A stretch of 64,000 bases of DNA from Pseudaminobacter sp047739745. GTDB lineage: Bacteria > Pseudomonadota > Alphaproteobacteria > Rhizobiales > Rhizobiaceae. Location: the NCBI RefSeq assembly GCF_047739745.1, contig NZ_JBLLVA010000013.1, forward strand, positions 1-64,000. Direction: 5' to 3'. The notes under the pieces are model-generated. The model searched no databases. It was not told the DNA's origin and saw only the letters and a list, made by a program, of their open reading frames with translations. The translations under genes and the position numbers were made by a program. Shown one piece after another: positions 51,807 through 61,159 of the stretch (its first letter is position 1; every line of letters begins with the position of its first letter).

Positions 51807-52520
51807 ATGCCCATGCAACTGGCAGTCTCAACGAACCGGTTCGATCTGGCCGCGGTCGGCGAAGAAACGCTCGTCGACCTTGCGCGGCAAGGTGACGAAG
51901 GCGCGATCCGCGCGCTCATCAAGCGCCATAACCAGCTTCTGTTTCGTGTGGCGCGCGGGATCGTGCGCAACGATGCGGAGGCCGAGGACGTCGTCCAGGA
52001 AACCTATGTCCGCGCGTTTACCCATCTGGAGACGTTTCGGGGCGAAGCGAAACTGTCTACCTGGCTGACGAGGATTGCGCTCAACGAAGCTCTTGCCCGC
52101 GTGCGTCGCCGTCGCCACCTTGTGGAGCTCTCCGAACTCGATACCGCCAATGGCATGAACGAAGGACGTCTGATCATGTTTCCATCGTCGGTAATGCCGG
52201 CAAGTCCCGAAACGGAGGCGGCGCGCGGCCATATCAGGCAGGTTCTCGAGGAGACAGTCGACAAATTGCCCGATCCGTTCCGGATGGTCTTCATCCTTCG
52301 CGATGTGGAAGGGCTCAGCACCGAGGAAACCGCAATCCACCTGTCGATCAAGCCCGAGACCGTCAAGACGCGCCTCCACCGGGCAAGAAAGCTGATGCGG
52401 GCAGCGCTCGAAGAGTCGCTTTCTGCCGCATTCGGCGACCTGTTTCCATTCGACGGCGCACGCTGCACCCATGTGGCGGATCGCGTCGTCGAGCGCCTGC
52501 GGCAATTGCAGCGAGACTGA
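51807..52520 (+). CDS. ECF-family RNA polymerase sigma factor
   Basis: 237 residues. Region 2: ALIKRHNQLLFRVARGIVRNDAEAEDVVQETYVRAFTHLETFRGEAKLSTWLTRIALNEAL. Region 4: LPDPFRMVFILRDVEGLSTEETAIHLSIKPETVKTRLHRARKLMR. A C-terminal tail with Cys (ARCTHVADRVVERLRQL) might sense redox or metals. No anti-sigma gene is adjacent. It probably belongs to the operon with the two exported proteins. Confidence 0.93.
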   Translation: MPMQLAVSTNRFDLAAVGEETLVDLARQGDEGAIRALIKRHNQLLFRVARGIVRNDAEAEDVVQETYVRAFTHLETFRGEAKLSTWLTRIALNEALARVRRRRHLVELSELDTANGMNEGRLIMFPSSVMPASPETEAARGHIRQVLEETVDKLPDPFRMVFILRDVEGLSTEETAIHLSIKPETVKTRLHRARKLMRAALEESLSAAFGDLFPFDGARCTHVADRVVERLRQLQRD

Positions 52521-53025
52521 CCGGCAGTTCGCTTCATCGTCACGCATAACTCCACGCCGCGTGCCTGAACGGGCATGCGGCGTGATTGCTTTTTGCGTGT
52601 TCGAGATGGCTGCACCCCGATTTTTCGGCCGCTTTTGCACCTCCCGGCGAAAAATCCGAAAATAATTTGATGCAAGTTTCGACCCTCTGAAACGCGGTTC
52701 TTGGAAGGAACTTCATGTCGTCTCAAAGCTGCGTAGAACGCTGGCCTCCGATCGGCTTTCCAGCAAATTCCTTGCACTTAACTAGCAATATCATTCGTTT
52801 GTCAGCCTTAAAACTCGGATGCAAAGGTCACGTCGCACCGGCCAAATCCAAGGAAAATCTATCCTTGTCAGCGATAGCCGGAAAATTGACGGCTACCGCA
52901 TCGGACCTGGAATCGGGCATCGGTTCCCGGAACCCTGGCGTGCAGCTCCAATGAATCAGAGCGCCCTCTGGTGCGCCCGAGGGGGCGTGGCGCTCCAAAG
53001 TGAGAACGCCGAAGGAAGCGGAAAC
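52521..53025 (+). other. Leader region before cysJ
   Basis: About 500 bp without a confident gene; a small ORF at 52715-52954 has an AAGGAA site but no recognised product. A stable hairpin lies at 52959-52995 (GAGCGCC..GGCGCTC enclosing GC-rich inner pairing), 30 nt before the cysJ start. This may be a structured mRNA leader or a terminator for upstream transcription. Confidence 0.4.
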
Positions 53026-54873
53026 ATGGCTGTATTGGAATTCCCAGGACCAGGTTTGACCATAGAGCAGTGGAACCAGCTCGGTGCTTTGGCGACCTCC
53101 GTCAAGCCCGGGCAGGCACTTTGGATCAGCGGCTATTTCGCCGGTATCGAACACAGCGCGCGGGCTTTCAGCGGCGAGGCGTTGACGCCGGCGACCGCCG
53201 ACTTTCTGCCCCCGCAGCCTGCCGCCGCGGCCCCTTTGCGCACGCTCACCATCCTTTACGGCAGCGAGACCGGCAACAGCTCGGCTTTGGCCAAGGCATT
53301 GGCCGAGGCCGCACGAGCCCAGGGCCTCCAGCCGACGGTGGTCGACATGGCCGACTACAAGCCGCGCGTCCTCAAGGAGGAGCAGGATTTCATCATCGTC
53401 ACCAGCACCCATGGCGAGGGCGAGCCGCCGCTTTCGGGCATGTCCTTCTTCGAGTTCATCGAAGGGCGGAAGGCGCCGCGCCTGCCGCAGGTGCGGTTTG
53501 CCGTCCTCGCGCTCGGCGATTCCACCTACGAGCATTACTGCGGAGCCGGCAAGCGCCTCGACCAGCGGCTGGAGGAACTTGGCGCCGTGAGGCTTGCCGA
53601 TCGCGTCGATTGCGACGTCGACTATGACAAGGCGGCCGCAGGCTGGACCGAGACGGTGCTGGCCGCTCTGAAGCCGGCCTCGGACGCCGGACCGACAACG
53701 GAAAGCCGGAACGGCCTGCCTGCCGCCGCCATCGCGGCGGCACCCTCCGCGTCCACCTACGACAAGCGCAATCCATACCCCGCCAGGATCATCGACAATT
53801 TCTTGCTGACCGGGCGCGGATCGACCAAGGAGACCCGCCACATCGAGCTGTCGCTCGACGACTCGGGGCTCATCTTCGAGCCGGGCGATGCGCTCGGCGT
53901 GATGCCGCGCAACGATCCCGCACTTGCCGAGACGCTACTTCAGGCCCTGGGCCTTTCGGCTGACGCGCCGGTCACCGTGAAGGATCGCACCACCACGCTT
54001 GGCGAGGCGCTGGTCGAAGCCCTCGAGATCACGGCGGCGACGCCTCGTTTCCTCGAACACTGGACGGGGCTCAGCGCCGCGGCGGACCTTGAGGCTCTGG
54101 CAGGCGACGACCGCAAAGCCGAGCGCACCGCCTTTTTGCGCGGGCATCATGTCACCGACATCGTCCGCCGCTTTCCGGTGAAGGGCATCGATGCCCAGAC
54201 ATTCGTCGCCGGCCTGCGGCCGCTGCAGCCGCGGCTTTATTCGATCGCTTCCAGCCTGGCGATCGCGCCGGACGAGGCGCATCTGACGGTGAGCACGGTT
54301 CGCTACGAACTGCATGGTGAAGGGCGCGCAGGAGTCGCTTCCGGACATTTCGCCGAGCGCGCCGAACCCGACACGATCGTTCCGGTCTATATCCAGGCCA
54401 ATCCCCATTTCCGCCTGCCCGCCGACGACGCATCCATACTGATGATCGGCGCCGGCACCGGCATTGCCCCTTACCGCGCCTTCCTGCAGGAACGCGAGGC
54501 AAAAGCCGCAAGCGGCAGGTCCTGGCTGTTCTTCGGCGAACGCAATTTCAGCAGCGACTTCCTCTATCAGACCGAATGGCAAGCCTATCTGAAGGAGGGC
54601 GTGCTTAGCCGGATGAACGTCGCCTTCTCGCGTGACGGTTCAGCCAAGACCTATGTCCAGCATCGCCTGATCGAACATGGGCGCGACGTCTATGCCTGGC
54701 TGGAGGAAGGCGCGCATCTCTATCTGTGCGGCGACGCCACCCATCTGGCGCCCGACGTTCATGCGGCACTGCTGAAGATCGTGCAGCAGCATCGGGGCTG
54801 CGGGGAGGAAGCCGCCGTCGCCTATCTCGACGCGTTGCGCCGCGACCATCGCTATCTCACCGATGTCTACTGA
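53026..54873 (+). CDS. cysJ: Sulfite reductase [NADPH] flavoprotein component
   Basis: 615 residues from the ATG at 53026 (GGAAGCGG upstream); longer in-frame starts (52951, 52819) pass through the leader hairpin. Flavodoxin domain: LTILYGSETGNSSALAKAL, TSTHGEGEPPLSG, ALGDSTYEHYCGAGK. FAD region: RLYSIASS and GVASGHFAE. NADPH region: MIGAGTGIAPYRAFLQERE and LFFGERNF; ends DHRYLTDVY. It passes electrons from NADPH to the CysI haemoprotein encoded 3 nt downstream. Sulfite to sulfide in cysteine synthesis. Confidence 0.92.
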   Translation: MAVLEFPGPGLTIEQWNQLGALATSVKPGQALWISGYFAGIEHSARAFSGEALTPATADFLPPQPAAAAPLRTLTILYGSETGNSSALAKALAEAARAQGLQPTVVDMADYKPRVLKEEQDFIIVTSTHGEGEPPLSGMSFFEFIEGRKAPRLPQVRFAVLALGDSTYEHYCGAGKRLDQRLEELGAVRLADRVDCDVDYDKAAAGWTETVLAALKPASDAGPTTESRNGLPAAAIAAAPSASTYDKRNPYPARIIDNFLLTGRGSTKETRHIELSLDDSGLIFEPGDALGVMPRNDPALAETLLQALGLSADAPVTVKDRTTTLGEALVEALEITAATPRFLEHWTGLSAAADLEALAGDDRKAERTAFLRGHHVTDIVRRFPVKGIDAQTFVAGLRPLQPRLYSIASSLAIAPDEAHLTVSTVRYELHGEGRAGVASGHFAERAEPDTIVPVYIQANPHFRLPADDASILMIGAGTGIAPYRAFLQEREAKAASGRSWLFFGERNFSSDFLYQTEWQAYLKEGVLSRMNVAFSRDGSAKTYVQHRLIEHGRDVYAWLEEGAHLYLCGDATHLAPDVHAALLKIVQQHRGCGEEAAVAYLDALRRDHRYLTDVY

Positions 54874-54876
54874 GGC

Positions 54877-56616
54877 ATGCCGATGACTTACGCCCGTACC
54901 ATCCCCGACCGCAGCCACGACCTCTCGCAGCCGCTGGAGAAGCTTGGCCCCGACGAAACGATGAAGGCCAACAGCGACCAGCTGCGCGGCACCATCGCCA
55001 AGGGCCTGCTGGACGAGATAACCAGTGCGGTGCCGGGCGACGACATCAAGCTGATGAAATTCCACGGCGTCTACCAGCAGGACGACCGCGACATCCGCGA
55101 CGAGCGGCGCAGGCAGAAGCTGGAGCCGGCCTACACCTTCATGGCGCGCGTGCGGCTTCCCGGCGGCGTCCTGACACCGGCGCAATGGCTGAAGCTCGAC
55201 GAGCTTGGCCGTGCCTATGGCGGCGAAACGCTGCGCCTGACCACGCGTCAGACCTTCCAGTTTCACCGGGTGCTGAAGCGCAATCTGCGGCCCCTGATGC
55301 GAGGTTTGCACGAGGTGCTGCTCGACACCAGGGCGGCCTGCGGCGACGATTCACGCGGTGTGATGTGCTCGGTCAACCCACAACTGTCGGCCCTCCACGC
55401 GCAGGTTTCCGCCCTTGCCAAGCAAGCCAGCGACCATGCCATTCCCAAGACCGGCGCCTATCAGGAAATCTGGTACGGCGAGGAAAGAAAGTCGGTAACC
55501 GGTGCCGAAGAGCCGCTTTACGGCCGCACCTATATGCCGCGCAAGTTCAAGATCGGCTTCGTCATTCCGCCGATCAACGACATCGACGTCTATGCGCAGG
55601 ACCTCGGTTTCATCGCCATAATCGCCGAGGGCAAGCTCCAGGGCTTCAATGTCGCGATCGGCGGCGGCATGGGTCGCACCGATCAGGCGCCGCATACCTA
55701 TCCGCGACTTGCCGATGTGATCGGCTTCATCGGCGTCGAGCACGTGCTGGCGACCGTCGACGCGGTGATGATGGTGCAGCGCGACTATGGCGACCGCGTC
55801 GATCGGGGGCGTGCCCGTTTCAAATACACTATCGACGACAAGGGCCTCGACTGGATCAAGACCGAGATCGAAGCGCGCCTCGGCTTTGCACTTCAACCGG
55901 CCCGTGCTTATGAGTTCACGTCGAACGGCGACCAGCTCGGCTGGACCCGCGGCGAGGACGGCCGCGAACATTGCACGCTGTTCATCGAAAACGGCCGCGT
56001 CATCAATCGCGATGACTGGCCGATCATGGACGGGTTGCGTGAGATCGCCCGGGTGCATGAAGGCACGTTCCGGGTCACGCCCAACCAGAATCTGGTGATC
56101 GCCGACATCGCGCCAGCCGCGCGGGCCGGCATCGAAAAACTCATCAAGCAGTTCGGCCTTGGCCGCCTGCATAGCGGCAGCGGGCTGCGCCTCAACTCGA
56201 TGGCCTGCGTGGCGCTGCCGACCTGCGGGCTGGCAATGGCCGAAAGCGAGCGCTATCTGCCGAGCCTCGTCGGCAAGATCGAGGCCATCCTCGCCGCGCA
56301 CGGGCTTGCCGAGGAGCCCATCACCATCCGCATGACCGGCTGCCCCAATGGCTGCTCACGACCCTATATCGCCGAAATCGGGCTGACCGGCCGCGCGCCG
56401 GGCAAGTACAATCTCTATCTCGGCGGCGGCTTCCACGGGCAGCGGCTCAACAAGATGGTGCTGGAGAATGTCGCCGAACCGGCGATCCTCGAGCTGCTCG
56501 AACAGGTGATCGCGCGCTTCGCCGCCGAGCGGTTGCCGAACGAACGGTTCGGCGATTTCGCAATCCGCGCCGGCTTCGTCGCCGAAGTCACCGAAGGTCG
56601 GTCCTTCAACGATTAA
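54877..56616 (+). CDS. cysI: Sulfite reductase haemoprotein component
   Basis: 579 residues. N-terminal siroheme domain with DDIKLMKFHGVYQQDDRD and RLTTRQTFQFHRV. The [4Fe-4S]/siroheme ligand motifs are ACVALPTCGLAMAESE and TGCPNGCSRPYIAEIGL, with all four Cys present. Length fits CysI. Partner of cysJ. Confidence 0.95.
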   Translation: MPMTYARTIPDRSHDLSQPLEKLGPDETMKANSDQLRGTIAKGLLDEITSAVPGDDIKLMKFHGVYQQDDRDIRDERRRQKLEPAYTFMARVRLPGGVLTPAQWLKLDELGRAYGGETLRLTTRQTFQFHRVLKRNLRPLMRGLHEVLLDTRAACGDDSRGVMCSVNPQLSALHAQVSALAKQASDHAIPKTGAYQEIWYGEERKSVTGAEEPLYGRTYMPRKFKIGFVIPPINDIDVYAQDLGFIAIIAEGKLQGFNVAIGGGMGRTDQAPHTYPRLADVIGFIGVEHVLATVDAVMMVQRDYGDRVDRGRARFKYTIDDKGLDWIKTEIEARLGFALQPARAYEFTSNGDQLGWTRGEDGREHCTLFIENGRVINRDDWPIMDGLREIARVHEGTFRVTPNQNLVIADIAPAARAGIEKLIKQFGLGRLHSGSGLRLNSMACVALPTCGLAMAESERYLPSLVGKIEAILAAHGLAEEPITIRMTGCPNGCSRPYIAEIGLTGRAPGKYNLYLGGGFHGQRLNKMVLENVAEPAILELLEQVIARFAAERLPNERFGDFAIRAGFVAEVTEGRSFND

Positions 56617-56640
56617 CTGACTTGCCGAAATCGGGTTTGC

Positions 56641-57972
56641 TTAAACCGGCGGCGTGCCGTTTTCGGCAAGCACCGCTCCCGCAAGGTAAAGCGAGCCGCC
56701 GATCAGGATGCGGGGTGCAATCTCCGTATCCGTCCAAAGGTCGCGCAAAAGCATCAACGCATTGGCGACGGAATTGACCGGTTCGGCCGAGAGCCCGGCC
56801 TCGATGGCGCGCGCGGCCAGTTCGCCGTTGGGCACGCCGGCGTCGCTCATGCTGACCGGAACCGTATAGACATGGCGGGCAATGCCGTGGAACGAGCGGA
56901 AATAGCCCTGCTGGTCCTTGGTGTTGATCATTCCGCAGATCAGGAACAGCGGGCGCGCCATCTTCTCTTCCTGCTCGGTCAATGCTTCGGCGATGACTAC
57001 GCCGGCGCTTGGATTGTGTCCGCCGTCAAGCCAGATATCGGAGCTGGGCGGCGCCAGATCGACCAGCGCCCCATGGGTCAGTCGTTGCATCCGGCCCGGC
57101 CAGGCGACGCTTTCCATCGCGTCACTTGCCGCCTTCGCGCCGAGCCGAAAGCCGGCCGCCTTGCAGGCAGCGATCGCAGCCGCCGCATTGGCATATTGGT
57201 GGCGCCCCCGCAAACGAGGCAAGGGCAGATCCATCAGTCCGGTCTCATCCTGATAGACCAGCCGCCCATGTTCTTCGGCCGCCAGAAAATCCTGGCCGTA
57301 GAGTTGCATCGGGCAACCCAGACGCTCGGCCGTCTCGATCAGCACTTCCTGGGCGACGCCGCTCTCCTGCGCGCCGATGACGACCGGGCAGCCGGGCTTG
57401 ATGATGCCGGCCTTTTCGGCGGCGATCAGTTCCACACGGTCGCCGAGATAGGCTTCGTGGTCCAGCGAAACCGGCATGATCACCGAAACCGCCGGATTCT
57501 TGATGACATTGGTTGCATCGAAGCGACCGCCAAGCCCGACCTCAAGAACCGCCGCGTCCGCCTCATGCTCGGAAAACAACAGGAAAGTCACGGCAGTGAG
57601 TATCTCGAAAACCGTGATCATCTCGCCGCCATTGGCTTCAGCGACGCGCAGGATGGTATCGGTAAGCACATCGTCGGCGACGAACTTCCCGCCGCCTTCG
57701 GCCCCCAGCCTGTAGCGCTCGTTCCAGTGAACGAGATGCGGTGAGGTGTGGACATGCACGCGGTAGCCTTCCGCTTCCAGCAGGGCGCGGCAGAAGGCCA
57801 CCGTCGAACCCTTGCCGTTGGTACCGGCAACGTGAATGACCGGCGGAAGCTTGTCCTGCGGGTTGCCCAGGCGACCCAGTACTCGCAGGATCCGATCGAG
57901 CGAAAGATCGAAACCTTTCGGGTGCAACGCCATGAGGCGTTCGATTTCACGTTCGGCCGATAGGGTAGTCAT
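56641..57972 (-). CDS. folC: Folylpolyglutamate synthase / dihydrofolate synthase
   Basis: 443 residues. Mur-ligase-type ATP loop VAGTNGKGSTVAFCRALLEAEGYRVHVHTSPHLVHWNERY, EVGLGGRFDATNVI, SVIMPVSLDHEAYLGD and WLDGGHNPSAGVVIAEAL. Adds glutamate to folates. Last gene of the trpFBA-accD-folC cluster. Confidence 0.94.
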   Translation of the reverse strand: MTTLSAEREIERLMALHPKGFDLSLDRILRVLGRLGNPQDKLPPVIHVAGTNGKGSTVAFCRALLEAEGYRVHVHTSPHLVHWNERYRLGAEGGGKFVADDVLTDTILRVAEANGGEMITVFEILTAVTFLLFSEHEADAAVLEVGLGGRFDATNVIKNPAVSVIMPVSLDHEAYLGDRVELIAAEKAGIIKPGCPVVIGAQESGVAQEVLIETAERLGCPMQLYGQDFLAAEEHGRLVYQDETGLMDLPLPRLRGRHQYANAAAAIAACKAAGFRLGAKAASDAMESVAWPGRMQRLTHGALVDLAPPSSDIWLDGGHNPSAGVVIAEALTEQEEKMARPLFLICGMINTKDQQGYFRSFHGIARHVYTVPVSMSDAGVPNGELAARAIEAGLSAEPVNSVANALMLLRDLWTDTEIAPRILIGGSLYLAGAVLAENGTPPV

Positions 57973-58084
57973 CGCGGGCTCCTCCCGGGAGCAAAGGTGG
58001 CAGGCGATCTACAACGCCTGCCTTCGAGGATCGTGCTAAAAAATCTTCAACAGCTTTCGCAAAAACGACGCGGTTCTAAAAAAG

Positions 58085-59005
58085 TTACGCCGAAGGCCGG
58101 TGTTCAGCGGCTGAGGTTGCCACCGGCATGGCTTCAGCCGTGCGGGCTTCCGTCTCGGGGACCTTCATCAGGATCTTCAGCAGCCGGGCAATGGTCGATT
58201 TCAGTTCGAGGCGTGAAACGACCATGTCGACCATGCCGTGATCCATCAGATATTCGGCGCGCTGGAAACCGTCGGGCAGCTTCTCGCGGATCGTCTGCTC
58301 GATGACGCGCGGACCGGCAAAGCCGATCAGCGCGCCGGGCTCGGCAATGTGAACATCGCCCAGCATCGCATAGGACGCGGTGACCCCTCCCGTCGTCGGA
58401 TTGGTGAGCACGACGATATAAGGCAGCCCGGCTTCCTTGAGCCGGTCGACCGCAACCGTGGTGCGCGGCAACTGCATCAGCGACAGGATTCCCTCCTGCA
58501 TGCGGGCGCCGCCGGATGCGGCGAACAGGATCAGCGGGCGGCGCTTTTCGACCGCCGTCTCGAAGGCGCGTATGATGGCGTCGCCCGCCGCCATGCCGAG
58601 CGAACCGCCCATGAAGGCGAAATCCTGCACGGTGGCAACCACCGGCAGCCCCTCGATCGTGCCCAGCGCATTGAGGATCGCATCCTCCATGCCGGTCTTG
58701 GTGCGGGCGTCCTTGAGCCGGTCGACGTAACGCTTTTCGTCGCGGAACTTCAGCGGGTCGACGGCCACCCTTGGATTGTCGAGCGTTTCGAACCTGCCAT
58801 CGTCGAAGAAGAATCTCAGCCGCTCCCTGGCTGAAATCTTCATGTGGTGGCCCGAGGAGGGAATGACGAACTGGTTGCTCTCCAGGTCCTTGTGGAACAC
58901 CATTTCGCCGCTCTCCGGATCCTTGATCCAGAGATTTTCCGGCATTTCGCGCCGGCCGAGCATCGAATTGATCTTCGGACGGACGTAGTTGGTTATCCAG
59001 TTCAT
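58085..59005 (-). CDS. accD: Acetyl-CoA carboxylase carboxyltransferase beta subunit
   Basis: 306 residues. Carboxyltransferase core with RLKDARTKTGMEDAILNALGTIEGLPVVATVQDFAFMGGSLGMAAGDAI and ASGGARMQEGILSLMQLPRT are clear. The N-terminal zinc-ribbon segment reads ENLWIKDPESGEMVF..NQFVIPSSGHHMKI: all four Cys of the canonical zinc finger are replaced. Partial loss of these Cys is known to me in rhizobial AccD; here none remains. Makes malonyl-CoA with AccA. Confidence 0.93.
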   Translation of the reverse strand: MNWITNYVRPKINSMLGRREMPENLWIKDPESGEMVFHKDLESNQFVIPSSGHHMKISARERLRFFFDDGRFETLDNPRVAVDPLKFRDEKRYVDRLKDARTKTGMEDAILNALGTIEGLPVVATVQDFAFMGGSLGMAAGDAIIRAFETAVEKRRPLILFAASGGARMQEGILSLMQLPRTTVAVDRLKEAGLPYIVVLTNPTTGGVTASYAMLGDVHIAEPGALIGFAGPRVIEQTIREKLPDGFQRAEYLMDHGMVDMVVSRLELKSTIARLLKILMKVPETEARTAEAMPVATSAAEHRPSA

Positions 59006-59041
59006 GGGATTTTTCCCTGTGAAGTCGAAGACATGGGAGTT

Positions 59042-59857
59042 CTATCGGGCAACAGCAAGGCGAGCCGAACGAACGCCCTCAGCCAATTCGCCGACCAGCA
59101 CGGCCACCGCCTCGACCGGATCGGCTGCCTCAGCCACCGCATTGACGATAGCGGTCCCGACCACCACGCCATCGGCCGCGGCGCCGATCACGCGCGCCTG
59201 CTCGGCGGTCTTCACGCCGAAACCGACGCAGACAGGCAGGTCGGTGTGGCCCTTGATGCGGGTGACGGCCTCGGAAACCGCAGTCGTGTTCGACAGCGCG
59301 GCCCCGGTTATGCCGGTCATCGACACATAGTAGACGAAGCCGGACGTGTTTTCGAGCACTTTGGGCAGGCGCTTGTCGTCGGTGGTGGGCGTTGCGAGGC
59401 GGATGAAATTCAACCCCGCCTTCAGAGCGGGCACGCAGAGTTCCTCATCCATTTCCGGCGGCAGGTCGACCACGATCATGCCGTCTATGCCGGCGTCGAT
59501 CGCATCGGCGAGGAAGCGCTCGACCCCATAGACATAGATCGGGTTATAATAGCCCATCAGCACGATCGGCGTTTCGTCGTCGCCGGCGCGGAAGTCGCGC
59601 GCCATCTGCAGGGTCTTCTTCAGCGTCTGCCCGGCCTTCAGCGAGCGCAGGCCGGCCGCCTGGATTGCCGGGCCATCGGCCATCGGGTCCGAGAACGGCA
59701 TGCCAAGCTCGATCACATCGCTGCCGGCCTTGGCCAGGGTCTTCATGATCGCAAGCGAGGTTTCATAGTCGGGGTCGCCGCCCATGAAATATGTGACCAG
59801 CGCCGGGCGGCCCTCGGCCTTCAGCTTTTCGAAACGACGATCAATACGGGTGCTCAT
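59042..59857 (-). CDS. trpA: Tryptophan synthase alpha subunit
   Basis: 271 residues. TIM-barrel with ALVTYFMGGDPDYETSLAIMKTLAKAGSDVIELGMPFSDPMADGPAIQ (catalytic Glu and Asp), MIVVDLPPEM, GFVYYVSMTGITGA and VGFGVKTAEQARVIGA. Cleaves indole-3-glycerol phosphate to indole. Ends 2 nt after trpB. Confidence 0.96.
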   Translation of the reverse strand: MSTRIDRRFEKLKAEGRPALVTYFMGGDPDYETSLAIMKTLAKAGSDVIELGMPFSDPMADGPAIQAAGLRSLKAGQTLKKTLQMARDFRAGDDETPIVLMGYYNPIYVYGVERFLADAIDAGIDGMIVVDLPPEMDEELCVPALKAGLNFIRLATPTTDDKRLPKVLENTSGFVYYVSMTGITGAALSNTTAVSEAVTRIKGHTDLPVCVGFGVKTAEQARVIGAAADGVVVGTAIVNAVAEAADPVEAVAVLVGELAEGVRSARLAVAR

Positions 59858-59859
59858 GG

Positions 59860-61080
59860 TCAGATCTCCATGCCCAGCATCTTGGCAACCGTGTGGACGT
59901 CCTTGTCGCCGCGGCCGGAGAGATTGACGATCATGATCTGGTCCTTGCCCATCGACGGTGCGACCTTGACCGCGTGAGCGATGGCATGGGCCGATTCCAG
60001 CGCCGGGATGATGCCTTCGACGCGCGTCGTCAACTGGAAAGCCTCCAGCGCCTCGTCGTCGAGAATCGGCAGATAGTCGACGCGGCCGGTGTCGCGCAAC
60101 CAGGAGTGTTCGGGCCCCACACCGGGATAGTCGAGCCCGGCCGAGATCGAATGGCCGTCGAGAATCTGGCCGTCATCGTTCTGCAGGAGATAGGTGCGAT
60201 TGCCATGCAACACGCCCGGCTTGCCTGCGTTCATCGAAGCGCAATGCTCGATGCCGGCAAGACCGCGCCCGCCGGCCTCAATGCCGACGATCTTGACGCC
60301 GCGATCATCGAGGAAGGAGTGGAACAGGCCAATGGCATTGGACCCGCCACCGACGGCGGCGACGATCATATCGGGCAGCCTTCCTTCCTGCTCCAGGATC
60401 TGCGCTCGCGCTTCCGTGCCGATCACCGACTGGAAGTCGCGCACCAGTTCCGGATAGGGATGCGGGCCGGCTGCGGTTCCGATCAGGTAATAGGTGTCGT
60501 GGACATTGGTCACCCAATCCCGAAGGGCTTCGTTCATCGCGTCTTTCAGCGTGCCGTGGCCGGCACTGACCGGACGCACTTCGGCGCCGAGCAGCTTCAT
60601 GCGGAAGACGTTGGGCTTTTGCCGCTCGACGTCCGTCGCTCCCATATAGACGAAGCAGGGGAAGCCGAAGCGCGCCGCGACGGTGGCCGAGGCGACGCCA
60701 TGCTGGCCGGCGCCGGTTTCGGCGATGATCCGCGTCTTGCCCATGCGCTTGGCCAGCAGGATCTGCCCCAGGCAGTTGTTGATCTTGTGGCTGCCGGTGT
60801 GATTCAGATCCTCGCGCTTGAAATAGATCTTGGCGCCGCCGAGATGCCGGGTCAGACCTTCAGCGAAATAGAGCTTCGATGGGCGGCCGGCATAAAAGGT
60901 CGAAAGTTCCTGCAATTCCGCGCGGAACGTCGGATCGTTCTTTGCCTCGTTCCAGTGCCTCTCCAGCTCAAGGATAAGCGGCATCAGCGTTTCGGCAACG
61001 AAACGGCCACCGAAAATGCCGAACATGCCCTGTTCGTCGGGACCCGTGCGGAAGGAATTAGGTTCTGCCGGCTGGTTCAC
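59860..61080 (-). CDS. trpB: Tryptophan synthase beta subunit
   Basis: 406 residues from a GTG at 61080 with AAGGAG upstream; an ATG at 61107 would add 9 residues. PLP Lys in HTGSHKINNCLGQ, AETGAGQHGVASATVAARFG, and the phosphate-binding GGGSNAIG are intact. Joins indole and serine. Confidence 0.96.
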   Translation of the reverse strand: MNQPAEPNSFRTGPDEQGMFGIFGGRFVAETLMPLILELERHWNEAKNDPTFRAELQELSTFYAGRPSKLYFAEGLTRHLGGAKIYFKREDLNHTGSHKINNCLGQILLAKRMGKTRIIAETGAGQHGVASATVAARFGFPCFVYMGATDVERQKPNVFRMKLLGAEVRPVSAGHGTLKDAMNEALRDWVTNVHDTYYLIGTAAGPHPYPELVRDFQSVIGTEARAQILEQEGRLPDMIVAAVGGGSNAIGLFHSFLDDRGVKIVGIEAGGRGLAGIEHCASMNAGKPGVLHGNRTYLLQNDDGQILDGHSISAGLDYPGVGPEHSWLRDTGRVDYLPILDDEALEAFQLTTRVEGIIPALESAHAIAHAVKVAPSMGKDQIMIVNLSGRGDKDVHTVAKMLGMEI

Positions 61081-61159
61081 TGCCGAACTCCTTGACTCGT
61101 TAGGCATTATCTATCGGAAAATCGGTTTCCACCTTGCCGTAACATGCCTGTGCATGGGA

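Noticed and set aside
52715..52954. 79-codon ORF before cysJ
   Set aside because: It has an AAGGAA site but no family resemblance and ends in the leader hairpin region; kept only as a note in the intergenic entry.
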